A DNA stretch of 64,000 nucleotides from Novosphingobium clariflavum (lineage in GTDB: Bacteria; Pseudomonadota; Alphaproteobacteria; Sphingomonadales; Sphingomonadaceae), in contig NZ_JAPCWC010000005.1 of NCBI RefSeq assembly GCF_026420865.1, positions 186,001 to 250,000 on the forward strand. Direction: 5' to 3'. The notes beneath the pieces were generated by a model. The model saw only the letters and a list, made by a program, of their open reading frames with translations. It was not told the DNA's origin and ran no database searches. Position numbers and translations under genes: made by a program. Positions 42,815 to 50,998 of this stretch are shown one piece after another; the stretch's first letter is position 1; the number at the start of each line of letters is the position of its first letter.

Positions 42815-43648
42815 ATGAACCGTTACATCAGCTTTGAACGTCCCGATGGCACCAGGAGCTTCGGCCGCCTCGAAGGGGACAAGGTGATCGATCTCGGCGC
42901 TCCCGGTGCGGATGCCTGGCTGAAGGACGTGCTGGCCGGCGATCTCGCCGCGCTGGCCGCGACCGGTGAATTCGCCTTTGCCGCCGTGAAGCTGCTGCCG
43001 GTGGTTCCGAACCCGGAAAAGGTCCTCTGCGTCGGCCTCAATTACGCCACCCACGTCGCCGAGACCGGCCGCGAGCAGAAGGAACACCCGGCGATCTTCA
43101 CCCGCTGGGCCGACAGCCTGATCGCCGACGGCGATGCCATGGTCCGCCCGCCCGAAAGCGTGCGGTTCGACTACGAAGGCGAACTGGCCGTCGTGATCGG
43201 CAAGGGCGGCCGCCGCATCGCGCCCGAGAACGCCTGGCAGCACGTTGCCGGTTTCGCGCCGTTCAACGACGGTTCGATCCGCGACTGGCAGCGCCACAAC
43301 ATCCAGTTCACCCCCGGCAAGACCTGGCCCGGCACCGGCGGCTTCGGCCCGGCGATGGTCGCCGCCTCGGACGTCGAGGACCTCGCCTCGCAGCGCGTGC
43401 AGACCCGCGTCAACGGCGAACTGGTGCAGGACCAGCCGATCTCGGACATGATCTGGGATATTCCCACGGTCATCGCCTATTGCTCGACCTTCACCGACCT
43501 CAGGCCCGGCGACGTGATCGCCAGCGGCACCCCCGGCGGCGTCGGCGACAAGCGCAAGCCCCCGCTTTACCTCAAGGCGGGCGACAGCGTGGAAGTTTCC
43601 ATCGGCGTGATCGGCACGCTCACCAACCCCGTCATCGACGAAGCCTGA
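42815..43648 (+). CDS. Fumarylacetoacetate hydrolase family protein
   Basis: A 277-residue FAH-fold hydrolase/hydratase. Signatures: LCVGLNYATHVAETG (active site), RFDYEGELAVVIGKGGRRI (metal glutamates E121 and E123), FNDGSIRDWQ, and DVIASGTPGGVG. The family hydrolyses acylpyruvates or hydrates 2-hydroxydienoates and decarboxylates oxaloacetate-like acids, using a divalent metal. Placed after the dioxygenase it most likely splits the ring-cleavage product. It is 47 bp after the dioxygenase with its own GGGGAG ribosome site. Confidence 0.9.
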   Translation: MNRYISFERPDGTRSFGRLEGDKVIDLGAPGADAWLKDVLAGDLAALAATGEFAFAAVKLLPVVPNPEKVLCVGLNYATHVAETGREQKEHPAIFTRWADSLIADGDAMVRPPESVRFDYEGELAVVIGKGGRRIAPENAWQHVAGFAPFNDGSIRDWQRHNIQFTPGKTWPGTGGFGPAMVAASDVEDLASQRVQTRVNGELVQDQPISDMIWDIPTVIAYCSTFTDLRPGDVIASGTPGGVGDKRKPPLYLKAGDSVEVSIGVIGTLTNPVIDEA

Positions 43649-43684
43649 CAGACCAACGACAAGCATAATACGAGGGAGAGAACC

Positions 43685-45970
43685 ATGAACACCATCCGCA
43701 AGGTCGCACTGCTTTCGGGCATCGCGCTCGGCACGCTCGCCGCTCCTGCCATGGCGCAGGACGCGGCGGCCGCTCCGCAGGCCCCCGAAACCACCTCCAC
43801 CAGCGACATCATCGTCACCGCCCAGCGCCGCGCGGAGAAGGTGACCGAGGTGCCGATCTCGATCACCGTCGCCAGCGCCGCCCAGCTCGAGCGCCAGCAG
43901 GTCAATACCGTCAACGACCTCGCCCGCATCGCGCCGAGCCTCGAGATCCAGCAGGCGCCCGGCCAGAACACCGGCGGCGGCGGTTCGATCCGCGGCATCG
44001 GCACGCAGACCTTCTCGCCCGGCGCTGTCGCTTCGGTCGGTGTCGTCGTCGACCAGGTCAGCCAGGGCAATGCCAATATCTCCGACCTCTTCGACGTTGC
44101 CCGCATCGAAGTGCTGAAGGGCCCGCAGGGCACCCTGTTCGGCCTGACCACCTCTGCGGGCGTCATCAACATCACCACCAACAAGCCCGATTTCACCCGC
44201 TTCTCCGCCCGCCTGCGCACCGAGCTTTCGGATGCCGGCACCGCGGGTTCGAAGTACGGCAACCAGGTGGTGCAGGGCCTCGTCAACGTGCCGCTGGCAT
44301 CCAATGCGGCGCTGCGCGTCTCGGGCGTCGCCAACTTGCGCCAGGGCGTCAACCGCAATGCCACCACCGGCGAGCTCAACGATACCGACCGCTACGGCCT
44401 GCGCGGCCGCCTGCTGTGGGAGCCGACCGACCGCCTGACCGTCAACCTGATCGGCGACTATTCCAAGAGCCGCTACGAGAACGGCGGCGACTTCTTCACT
44501 TTTGTGAAGACCAGCGGTCCGGGCTACTTCTTCGGCGGCGCCGGCGAGGATGCGACCGGCATCACCGACCGTCTCGAGTCCTGCGGCGTCACGGCCAAGG
44601 CCGGCAACCGCAACTACTGCTCGGACGAATCCTACGTCGGCCATACCGAGACCTACGGCGGTTCGCTCCAGGTCGATTACGAGGCCGATCCCTTCACGCT
44701 GACCTCGATCACCTCGGTGCGCAAGTCGGGCGAGTCGGGCTACGGCGCGGCGTCCAACGTGTTCCGTGCCGATGCGCTCGAACTCCAGGTCCACAACTCG
44801 CCGGTCAACCGCGATCTCAGCCAGTTCACCCAGGAACTGCGCATCAGCTCGGCGGCGGGTAACCCCATCGAATATACCGCGGGCATGTTCTATTCGAACC
44901 AGAAGCAGACGCGGGATGCCGAAGTCGTCGACGTGACGCTGGTGCCGTTCCCGGGGCTCACCATTCCGATCGTCACCAACACGACGCCGCAGCTGACCAT
45001 CCGCGACGAATCGCTCGCGGTCTTCGGCCAGCTCACCGGTCATGTGACCGACGCCTGGCGCCTGATCGGCGGCGTGCGCTACACCACCGATCGCCTCTCG
45101 CTCGACACGTACGACACGCTCGGCGCGCGCGACGGGGGCACGCACCTCAATGCCAAGAAGTGGTCCTGGCGCCTCGGCACCCAGTACGACATCGCGGCGA
45201 ACACGATGGCCTACGCCACCGTCTCGCGCGGGTTCAAGGGCGGCCAGATCGCGGTGCCGACCAATGAAGATCCCTATGTCGTGCTGCCCGAAGTCCCCAC
45301 GTCCTACGAAGCGGGCGTCAAGGCGACGCTGTTCGGCGGCTGGGTGGCCGATGCCAGCGTGTTCTACATGAAGATCGACAACTTCCAGGCGCAGAACTGC
45401 ACGGTCGACAGCACCGGCGTCATCTCGTGCGACCAGACCAACATCAACGGCGTCAAGACGCGCGGCGCGGAGATCAACTTCTTCGGCAACGTGACCCGCA
45501 ACCTCTCGCTCAACACCGGCTTCATCTACGCCAAGGCGACGTATCCCAAGAACTTCATCGGCACCGACGGCACCAATATCGGCGGCAGCCAGCTGGCCTA
45601 TTCGCCGCGCTACAAGTTCACGCTCTCGGGGCAGTACGACATGCCGCTCGGCGATAACTTCGGTGCTTTCCTCGCGCTCGACACCCAGTGGAAGTCGCGG
45701 GTGCGCTACGAGGCCAACTCGGTCTCCGACACCACCTTCAAGGCGCACTGGATGGTGGGCGGCCGCCTCGGCGTGAAGACCGCGGATGACCGCTACACGG
45801 TCGCCGTCTTCGTGCGCAACGCCTTCAACGTCCACGAGCCGGCGCTGATGCAGAGCGACTTCCCCTACACCAGCCAGAGCTACTCGGGCGCCTACGAGCC
45901 GAACATCGGCGCGATCTACGGGCCGATGTCGTACCGCAACATCGGCATCAGCCTGGACGCCAAGTTCTGA
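43685..45970 (+). CDS. TonB-dependent receptor of the aromatic operon
   Basis: A complete 761-residue receptor. Signal peptide residues 1-24 (ends PAMAQ), TonB-interacting stretch SDIIVTAQRRAEKVTEVPISITV, plug with RIEVLKGPQGTLFGLTTSAGVINI, and a barrel ending GISLDAKF. It sits within the operon between the cytoplasmic ring-cleavage genes and the glycoside/ester hydrolases, so it is a strong candidate for importing the operon's substrate, such as a phenolic glycoside or aglycone. Two cysteine pairs occur in loops (CGVTAKAGNRNYC and NCTVDSTGVISC). Its stop overlaps the next start (TGATG). Confidence 0.93.
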   Translation: MNTIRKVALLSGIALGTLAAPAMAQDAAAAPQAPETTSTSDIIVTAQRRAEKVTEVPISITVASAAQLERQQVNTVNDLARIAPSLEIQQAPGQNTGGGGSIRGIGTQTFSPGAVASVGVVVDQVSQGNANISDLFDVARIEVLKGPQGTLFGLTTSAGVINITTNKPDFTRFSARLRTELSDAGTAGSKYGNQVVQGLVNVPLASNAALRVSGVANLRQGVNRNATTGELNDTDRYGLRGRLLWEPTDRLTVNLIGDYSKSRYENGGDFFTFVKTSGPGYFFGGAGEDATGITDRLESCGVTAKAGNRNYCSDESYVGHTETYGGSLQVDYEADPFTLTSITSVRKSGESGYGAASNVFRADALELQVHNSPVNRDLSQFTQELRISSAAGNPIEYTAGMFYSNQKQTRDAEVVDVTLVPFPGLTIPIVTNTTPQLTIRDESLAVFGQLTGHVTDAWRLIGGVRYTTDRLSLDTYDTLGARDGGTHLNAKKWSWRLGTQYDIAANTMAYATVSRGFKGGQIAVPTNEDPYVVLPEVPTSYEAGVKATLFGGWVADASVFYMKIDNFQAQNCTVDSTGVISCDQTNINGVKTRGAEINFFGNVTRNLSLNTGFIYAKATYPKNFIGTDGTNIGGSQLAYSPRYKFTLSGQYDMPLGDNFGAFLALDTQWKSRVRYEANSVSDTTFKAHWMVGGRLGVKTADDRYTVAVFVRNAFNVHEPALMQSDFPYTSQSYSGAYEPNIGAIYGPMSYRNIGISLDAKF

Positions 45971-46449
45971 TGCCCCAGACGCTGGACCGCCTGCTCCGAG
46001 GGGAGCAGGCGGTGAGCGCGGCGATCAACGCGGTGCTTTCCGCCGCGTTCTTCGCCCTGGTCTTCGGGCTTTCGCAAAGGATGCTGGCAACCGGCGCGCC
46101 GGATCGCCTGGCGCTCGATTTCCTGCCACAAGGGCTGATGGTCTCGCTGATGGCATCGCTGGTTCCCGCGCTCGTGATGCGCGCGAAGCTGCGCAAGGCG
46201 GGGCTGATCGCCGCGGGTGAGGGGCCGGAGCCGGGCGAGATCGCGCGCACCGTGCTGAAAGGCGTGCTGGCGGGGCTTGCCAGCGCGGCGGCACTGGCCG
46301 CGCTGGCGCTGTTCGGTCCGCTGGACGCGGTGCCGAGCCTGCCGGCGCTGGTGTTCAAGATCGTCTACGGGGCAGGGCTGGGGCTGGTCTGCACGCGCTT
46401 GGCGCTCACCAGGCTCTACGCCGGCAGGATTGCAGGGAGCAGCGTATGA
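45970..46449 (+). CDS. Small integral membrane protein of unknown function
   Basis: A 159-residue protein with four predicted membrane helices (about 15-35, 52-70, 92-112 and 125-147) and a short cytoplasmic-type N-terminus (LDRLLRGEQAVSAAINAVLSAAFFALVFG). I do not recognise the family. It is coupled at both ends: it shares bases with the TonB receptor stop and its own stop overlaps the esterase start (ATGA). By position it may help inner-membrane passage or regulation of uptake, but nothing in the sequence shows this. Confidence 0.75.
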   Translation: MPQTLDRLLRGEQAVSAAINAVLSAAFFALVFGLSQRMLATGAPDRLALDFLPQGLMVSLMASLVPALVMRAKLRKAGLIAAGEGPEPGEIARTVLKGVLAGLASAAALAALALFGPLDAVPSLPALVFKIVYGAGLGLVCTRLALTRLYAGRIAGSSV

Positions 46450-47315
46450 ACGGGGGCATGAACGGGGGCATGAGCGCCATTATCCGCGATATCGGCACCC
46501 GCCTCGGCCCCGACGTGGTCGCGGCGATGCGCGATCTCTACGAAGCCGAACAGGCCCCGCTCGCCGCCGCGCTGCCGCCAGTCGCGCTCGACTGCGCCTA
46601 TGGGCCGGATGCGCGCAACCGGCTCGACCTTTACCGGCAGGGGGAGGCGGGCGAACGGCGTCCGGTCGTGCTCTTCGTCCACGGCGGCGGCTTCCTCGTC
46701 GGCGACAAGGGCGGGCCTGACACTTGGGCCAATGCCCATGTCGGCCGCTGGGCGGCGGCAAACGGAATGCTGGGCGCGGTGATGAACTACCGCCTCGCGC
46801 CGCAGCACATGTGGCCTTCGGGGGCGGAGGACGTCGGCCTCGCGGTCGACTGGCTGCGCGGCCATGCCGCCGGTCATGGCGGCGATCCCGAGCGTATCTT
46901 CCTGCTCGGCACTTCGGCGGGCGCGGTCCATGTCTCGGCCTTCCTCAAGGCACGCGCGGATCATGAGGGGCTCGTGCGCGGCGCCGCGCTGCTTTCCGGG
47001 CTCTACGGCGTCACCCCGCTCGACGAACGCGACATGCGCTATTACGGCCCGCAGGACTGCTATGCCCTGCGCATGCCGCTGAGCGCGGTGATGGAAACCC
47101 GCCTGCCGCTGCTGCTGGCCTGCGCCGAGTTCGATCCGCCGCGCTTCCAGGCCGAATGGGCCAGCATGATGCAGGGGCGCCTCGGCCGCCACGGACGGCT
47201 GCCGCGCGCGCACTATGCCTCCGGGCACAACCACTACTCGATGGCGATGCACCTCGGCACGGCGGACCGCCGCCTGTCGGACGAATTGCTCGCCTTCTTC
47301 GCAGACCATGACTGA
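46446..47315 (+). CDS. Alpha/beta hydrolase, acetyl-esterase type
   Basis: A 289-residue esterase of the HSL/BD-FAE-like group. Oxyanion motif FVHGGGF (78-84), nucleophile S157 in GTSAG, acid D230 (ACAEFDPP) and base H261 (YASGHNHYS). No signal peptide; probably cytoplasmic. It could remove acyl groups from acylated phenolic glycosides. The N-terminus MNGGMNGGMS is coded by a tandem 12-base repeat that gives three consecutive in-frame ATGs (46446, 46458, 46470), each after GGGGGC, so the real start is ambiguous by eight residues. Confidence 0.88.
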   Translation: MNGGMNGGMSAIIRDIGTRLGPDVVAAMRDLYEAEQAPLAAALPPVALDCAYGPDARNRLDLYRQGEAGERRPVVLFVHGGGFLVGDKGGPDTWANAHVGRWAAANGMLGAVMNYRLAPQHMWPSGAEDVGLAVDWLRGHAAGHGGDPERIFLLGTSAGAVHVSAFLKARADHEGLVRGAALLSGLYGVTPLDERDMRYYGPQDCYALRMPLSAVMETRLPLLLACAEFDPPRFQAEWASMMQGRLGRHGRLPRAHYASGHNHYSMAMHLGTADRRLSDELLAFFADHD

Positions 47316-47325
47316 GAGGCCCCCG

Positions 47326-48651
47326 ATGACCGATCTTACCAGCCTGAACCGCCGCAGCCTGCTCGCTGCCGGCGCCATGGCCGCCGCCGCGCCGATGATG
47401 GCGCGTGCCGCCGCCAGGCGCCCGAACCCGGCGTTTCCCGAGGGGTTCCTCTGGGGCGCCGCCACCGCAGGACACCAGGTGGAGGGCAACAATGTCGCCT
47501 CCGACCTCTGGTTCGTCGAGAACCAGAAGCCGACGATCTTTTCCGAGCCGTCGGGCGATGCCGTGGGCAGCTTCGAACTCTGGGCGACCGATCTTGACAT
47601 CGTGAAGGGGCTTGGCCTCACCTCCTACCGTTTCAGCGTCGAATGGGCGCGGATCGAGCCGGAGAAGGGCCAGTTCTCGCAGGCCATGCTCGATCACTAC
47701 AAGCGCATCGTGGAAGGCTGCCATGCGCGCGGTCTCAAGCCGCTGGTGACCTTCAACCACTTCACCGCACCGCGCTGGTTCAGCGCGCAGGGCGGCTGGA
47801 CCAACCCTGACGCTCCCGCGCTCTTCGCGCGCTACTGCGACAAGGTGGCCCGCGCCTTCGCCGACGGCATGACGATGGCGATGACGCTCAACGAGCCGAA
47901 CATCCTGCTGATCCTCAAGCACATGCTGCCGCCGCCGGTATGGGACATCCAGCGCGCGACGATGGAGACCGCGGCCAAGCGCCTGGGCGTCGCCAAGTTC
48001 GTCTGCGCCAATGTCGCCGCGCCCGAGGACGTCGAGGCGATCGAGCAGGGGCTGATGGCCGGGCACAAGGCGGCGCGCAGCGCGATCAAGGCGGTGCGCG
48101 GCGATCTGCCGGTGGGCTTTACGCTGTCGGTGATCGACGAGCAGGCCTCGGGCAAGCACTCGATGCGCGACCAGGTCCGCAGCGACCTCTACGGCCGCTG
48201 GCTGGAAGCGGCCAGGCAGGACGATTTCATCGGCGTGCAGAACTACGAACGCGCGGTCTGGAGCGACAAGGGCAGGCTGCCCCCGCCTGCCGGAGCCGAC
48301 CTCAACTGGTCCGGCACCGAAGTCTGGGCGCCCTCGCTGGCGGGCGCGGTGCGCTACGTCCACGCGGCGACCAAGATCCCCGTGCTGGTCTCCGAACACG
48401 GCGTCGGCACCGATGACGACACGCTGCGCGCGCGCTTCATCCCGGCGGCATTGGCAGGCCTCAAGCAGGCGATGGACGATGGGGTGCCGGTGCTCGGCTA
48501 CGTCCACTGGTCGCTGCTCGACAACTACGAGTGGATCTTCGCCTACAAGCCGCGCTTCGGCCTGTGCAGCGTGGATCGCACGACGTTCGCCCGCACCCCC
48601 AAGCCGAGTGCCTCGGTGCTGGGCGGGATTGCGAAGCGCAATTCGCTGTAA
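47326..48651 (+). CDS. GH1 beta-glucosidase with Tat signal
   Basis: A 441-residue family 1 glycoside hydrolase. A twin-arginine leader (NRRSLLAAGAMAAAAPMMARAAA) predicts export folded to the periplasm. The catalytic pair is E190 (MTLNEPN, acid/base) and E357 (VLVSEHG, nucleophile; H replaces the usual N of ENG). The substrate tryptophan region is WSLLDNYEW. GAGAGG precedes ATG 47326. As last gene of the aromatic operon it would release glucose from a phenolic glucoside, possibly after the rhamnosidase 8 kb downstream has removed rhamnose. Confidence 0.9.
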   Translation: MTDLTSLNRRSLLAAGAMAAAAPMMARAAARRPNPAFPEGFLWGAATAGHQVEGNNVASDLWFVENQKPTIFSEPSGDAVGSFELWATDLDIVKGLGLTSYRFSVEWARIEPEKGQFSQAMLDHYKRIVEGCHARGLKPLVTFNHFTAPRWFSAQGGWTNPDAPALFARYCDKVARAFADGMTMAMTLNEPNILLILKHMLPPPVWDIQRATMETAAKRLGVAKFVCANVAAPEDVEAIEQGLMAGHKAARSAIKAVRGDLPVGFTLSVIDEQASGKHSMRDQVRSDLYGRWLEAARQDDFIGVQNYERAVWSDKGRLPPPAGADLNWSGTEVWAPSLAGAVRYVHAATKIPVLVSEHGVGTDDDTLRARFIPAALAGLKQAMDDGVPVLGYVHWSLLDNYEWIFAYKPRFGLCSVDRTTFARTPKPSASVLGGIAKRNSL

Positions 48652-48680
48652 GGGGAAGGGATGCAAGCAGGGGGTCAACA

Positions 48681-48853
48681 CCCCCTGCACCCCCATTACC
48701 GTCCAGGTCAGGTGCTACCTGTCCGATGCGCGCCCATGGCAGCGCCGGAAGACTTTTTGGCTGCGCCGCAGGGAGCGCACCACGGATAGGCAGGGCGCGC
48801 GGTGGACTTTCTGAGGGTCTGGGGGATCTCCTGAGCTTGTCGAAGGGCCCCAG
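48681..48853. repeat. Dispersed intergenic repeat, copy 2
   Basis: Located between the convergent beta-glucosidase and DeoR genes. It matches the reverse complement of 5319-5467 in three blocks, the last 35 bases (48819-48853) identically. This copy carries about 24 more bases between blocks. Like copy 1 it sits between convergent 3' ends. Confidence 0.75.
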
Positions 48854-48872
48854 GACTTCCGCTTGTCTTTCT

Positions 48873-49646
48873 TCAGGCCACCACCACCCGGACCCCGGCT
48901 TCCCGCAGCTGCTCGGCCATCTCGGCGGGGATACCGGCATCGGTGACCACCACGTCCACCTCGTCCAGCCCGCAGACGATGGCGCCGGAGGAGGAGCGGA
49001 ACTTGGAGCTGTCCACCAGCAGGATCACTTCCTCCGCCCGGTCCATGAAGCGGCGCTCGGCGGCGACGAGGATGACGTCCTGCTGCATCACCCCCTGCGG
49101 GCCGACGGCGGCGGCGCCCATGAACAGCTTGGGCGCGTGGAAGCGCGGCATCGAATCCTCGCCCGCCGGGGCCAGCACGATGTTCTGTTCGCGGAACACC
49201 GTGCCGGAGGGCAGCAGCACCCGCGTGCCGGACTGCGGCAGCAGGGCCTGCACGATGTGGAGCGAGTTGGTCAGCACCTGGCAGTCCAGCCCGTCGAGGT
49301 GGGCGCACATCTGCAAGGTGGTGGTGCCGCCGTCGAGCATGATCGCCTCGCCCGGCTGGCAGAGCGCGGCGGCGGCCCGGCCGATCGCCTGCTTGGCGGG
49401 CAGGTGCTGGGTGATCGACTGCTCAAAGGGCGTTCCGGCAAGGCCCGGCTGGCGGTCGGCGCGCTCCTCGGGCAGCTTGGCGCCGCCGTGGACGCGCAGG
49501 AGCTGGCCCTCCTCCTCCAGCCGCGAGAGATCGCGCCGGATCGTTGCGGGCGAGGCGTCCAGCTGCGCTTCCAGATCGCGATAGGTCACGAAGCCGCTGG
49601 GCCGCAGGGCTTCGAGGATCAGTCTTTCACGCTCGGTCGAATGCAT
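48873..49646 (-). CDS. DeoR-family repressor of the rhamnose genes
   Basis: A 257-residue DeoR/GlpR-type repressor. N-terminal HTH (RERLILEALRPSGFVTYRDLEAQLDASPATIRRDLSRLEEEGQLLRVHGGA) and C-terminal sugar-phosphate sensor domain with IMLDGGTTTLQMCAHL, VLTNS and LLVDSSKF. Start ATG 49646 follows CAGGAA; longer in-frame starts exist. It is on the same strand as and downstream of the RhaT and FGGY kinase genes. In Rhizobium the DeoR regulator of the rhamnose locus is RhaR; the same role is inferred here, with a rhamnose pathway phosphate as inducer. Confidence 0.88.
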   Translation of the reverse strand: MHSTERERLILEALRPSGFVTYRDLEAQLDASPATIRRDLSRLEEEGQLLRVHGGAKLPEERADRQPGLAGTPFEQSITQHLPAKQAIGRAAAALCQPGEAIMLDGGTTTLQMCAHLDGLDCQVLTNSLHIVQALLPQSGTRVLLPSGTVFREQNIVLAPAGEDSMPRFHAPKLFMGAAAVGPQGVMQQDVILVAAERRFMDRAEEVILLVDSSKFRSSSGAIVCGLDEVDVVVTDAGIPAEMAEQLREAGVRVVVA

Positions 49647-49743
49647 CGTATTCCTGTCGCCCATGCGGGGGTGGGGGGCGGGGGAGGCCGCTGGCCACAC
49701 CCATGCCGCCAATTTCGCTCAAAATCCATCATTCTCGTTTTTG

Positions 49744-49765
49744 AAAATGCCCAGGAGGGCATTTT
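49744..49765. repeat. AAAATGCCC palindrome
   Basis: A perfect hairpin, AAAATGCCC with GGGCATTTT around AGGA, upstream of the DeoR gene. It resembles the palindrome at 17048-17071. Confidence 0.6.
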
Positions 49766-49768
49766 CAG

Positions 49769-49852
49769 GGCGGCACCGGCCCTCTCCCCCACCCGACCAC
49801 CCATGAGCATACCCTGTCGGGCGGCCGGGTGGGGGAAAGGGCCGGTGCCGCC
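49769..49852. repeat. Large inverted repeat between rhaT and the DeoR gene
   Basis: Arms of 27 bases (49769-49795 and 49826-49852) match in 26 positions, with a 30-base spacer. In RNA this would be a very stable stem. It lies in the 228 bp gap between the rhaT stop and the DeoR gene and may terminate, attenuate or stabilise the rhaT message. Confidence 0.75.
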
Positions 49853-49875
49853 AAAATCCGGCACCGCCGGATTTT
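49853..49875 (-). terminator. Hairpin at the rhaT stop
   Basis: AAAATCCGG (49853-49861) pairs perfectly with CCGGATTTT (49867-49875); on the minus strand the stem is followed at once by the 27-base-arm inverted repeat. The stem touches the TAA stop of rhaT. Confidence 0.5.
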
Positions 49876-50951
49876 TAAATAGCCCCGCCCGCGTCGAGCA
49901 TGTTGCCGGCCCCGATCACCACCGTGGCGCCCACCAGCAGGCCGATCCCGGTCAGCACCAGGGTCCGCGTGCGGCGGCTCGCCCCGCGCCATTCCTTGAG
50001 CGCGAAGCCCCAGAGCGTGGAGAACAGGATGATCGAGGCCATGTGCAGCGTCCAGGATGAGAAGCCGTAGCGGCCCATCTGGCTCTCGCCCATCGTGTAG
50101 AAGAAGAACTGGAAGTACCACAGCGTCCCGCCCAGCGCGGCCAGCAGGTAGTTGGCGAGCAGCGGCGCGCGGGTGCTGCCGTCCTCGCCGTTGCTGGCGC
50201 CGAAGAACTGCCCGAAGCTGCGGTTGCGGCGGATCAGCAGCGCACACCAGATGAGGTTGGTGGTCAGTCCGCCCGAAAGGACGACGCAGAGCACCGGCAG
50301 GCCCTGGCTGAGGGGATCGGTGCCCGCCGCTAGCGTCAGGTCGCGGATCGGCTGGCCGGCGTCGAGCCCCCAGGCGAAGCAGCCCGACATCACGCCGGAA
50401 AACACCGCGATCAGCAGGCCTTTCTTCAGATTGAACTCGGCTACGCCTTCCGACGCTTGCCCGCCCAGATCCTTGTCCTTGCCGTGGCCCGCCCGCGCGA
50501 CGACGATGATGCCGATCAGGGTGATGACAATGCCCAGCAGCGTCAGTTGCCCGCTGGTCCGCGAGGCGATCTCGCCGATGGTGCCGTGGAAGATCGGCGG
50601 GCCCATCGTGCCGATCACCGTGGTGAGGCCGAGCGCCACCGCCATGCCGAGCGAGAGCCCGAGATAGCGCATGGTGAGGCCGAAGGTCAGGCCGCCGAAG
50701 CCCCACATCGCGCCCCAGAACCAGCACCACAGCAAAGTGGAGGGGGGCGCGGCGCTGAGCACGCCGAGGAGGTTCTCGGTCCGCAGCGAGGCGAAGACCC
50801 AGGGCGCGATCAGCCAGGAAAAGATCCCGCCCGCCAGCCAGAACACTTCCCAGGACCACAGTTTGATGCGTTTGTAGGGCACGTAGAAGCTGGCCGAGGC
50901 AAAGCCGCCCAGCCAGTGGAAGATGACGCCCAGCGCCGGATTGCCTCCCAT
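49875..50951 (-). CDS. rhaT: L-rhamnose-proton symporter
   Basis: A 358-residue, ten-helix transporter of the RhaT family (drug/metabolite transporter superfamily). Family-type stretches are NPALGVIFHWLGGFASASFYVPYKRIKLWSWEVFWL at the N-terminus, LLWCWFWGAMWGFGGLTFGLTMRYLGLSLGMAVALGL, and GVMSGCFAWGLDAGQPI. It imports L-rhamnose across the inner membrane with a proton. It follows the FGGY kinase by 47 bp on the same strand. This gives the cell a way to take in rhamnose released in the periplasm by the GH106 enzyme. Confidence 0.93.
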   Translation of the reverse strand: MGGNPALGVIFHWLGGFASASFYVPYKRIKLWSWEVFWLAGGIFSWLIAPWVFASLRTENLLGVLSAAPPSTLLWCWFWGAMWGFGGLTFGLTMRYLGLSLGMAVALGLTTVIGTMGPPIFHGTIGEIASRTSGQLTLLGIVITLIGIIVVARAGHGKDKDLGGQASEGVAEFNLKKGLLIAVFSGVMSGCFAWGLDAGQPIRDLTLAAGTDPLSQGLPVLCVVLSGGLTTNLIWCALLIRRNRSFGQFFGASNGEDGSTRAPLLANYLLAALGGTLWYFQFFFYTMGESQMGRYGFSSWTLHMASIILFSTLWGFALKEWRGASRRTRTLVLTGIGLLVGATVVIGAGNMLDAGGAI

Positions 50952-50998
50952 TTCAGTCTGATCCTCTCGTTATGTCGTTGTTATGTGCGGGGGCGGCG

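Noticed and set aside
42809..45835. 1008-codon minus-strand frame across the FAH hydrolase and TonB receptor
   Set aside because: Shadow frame; the sense genes carry full motifs and tight operon spacing.
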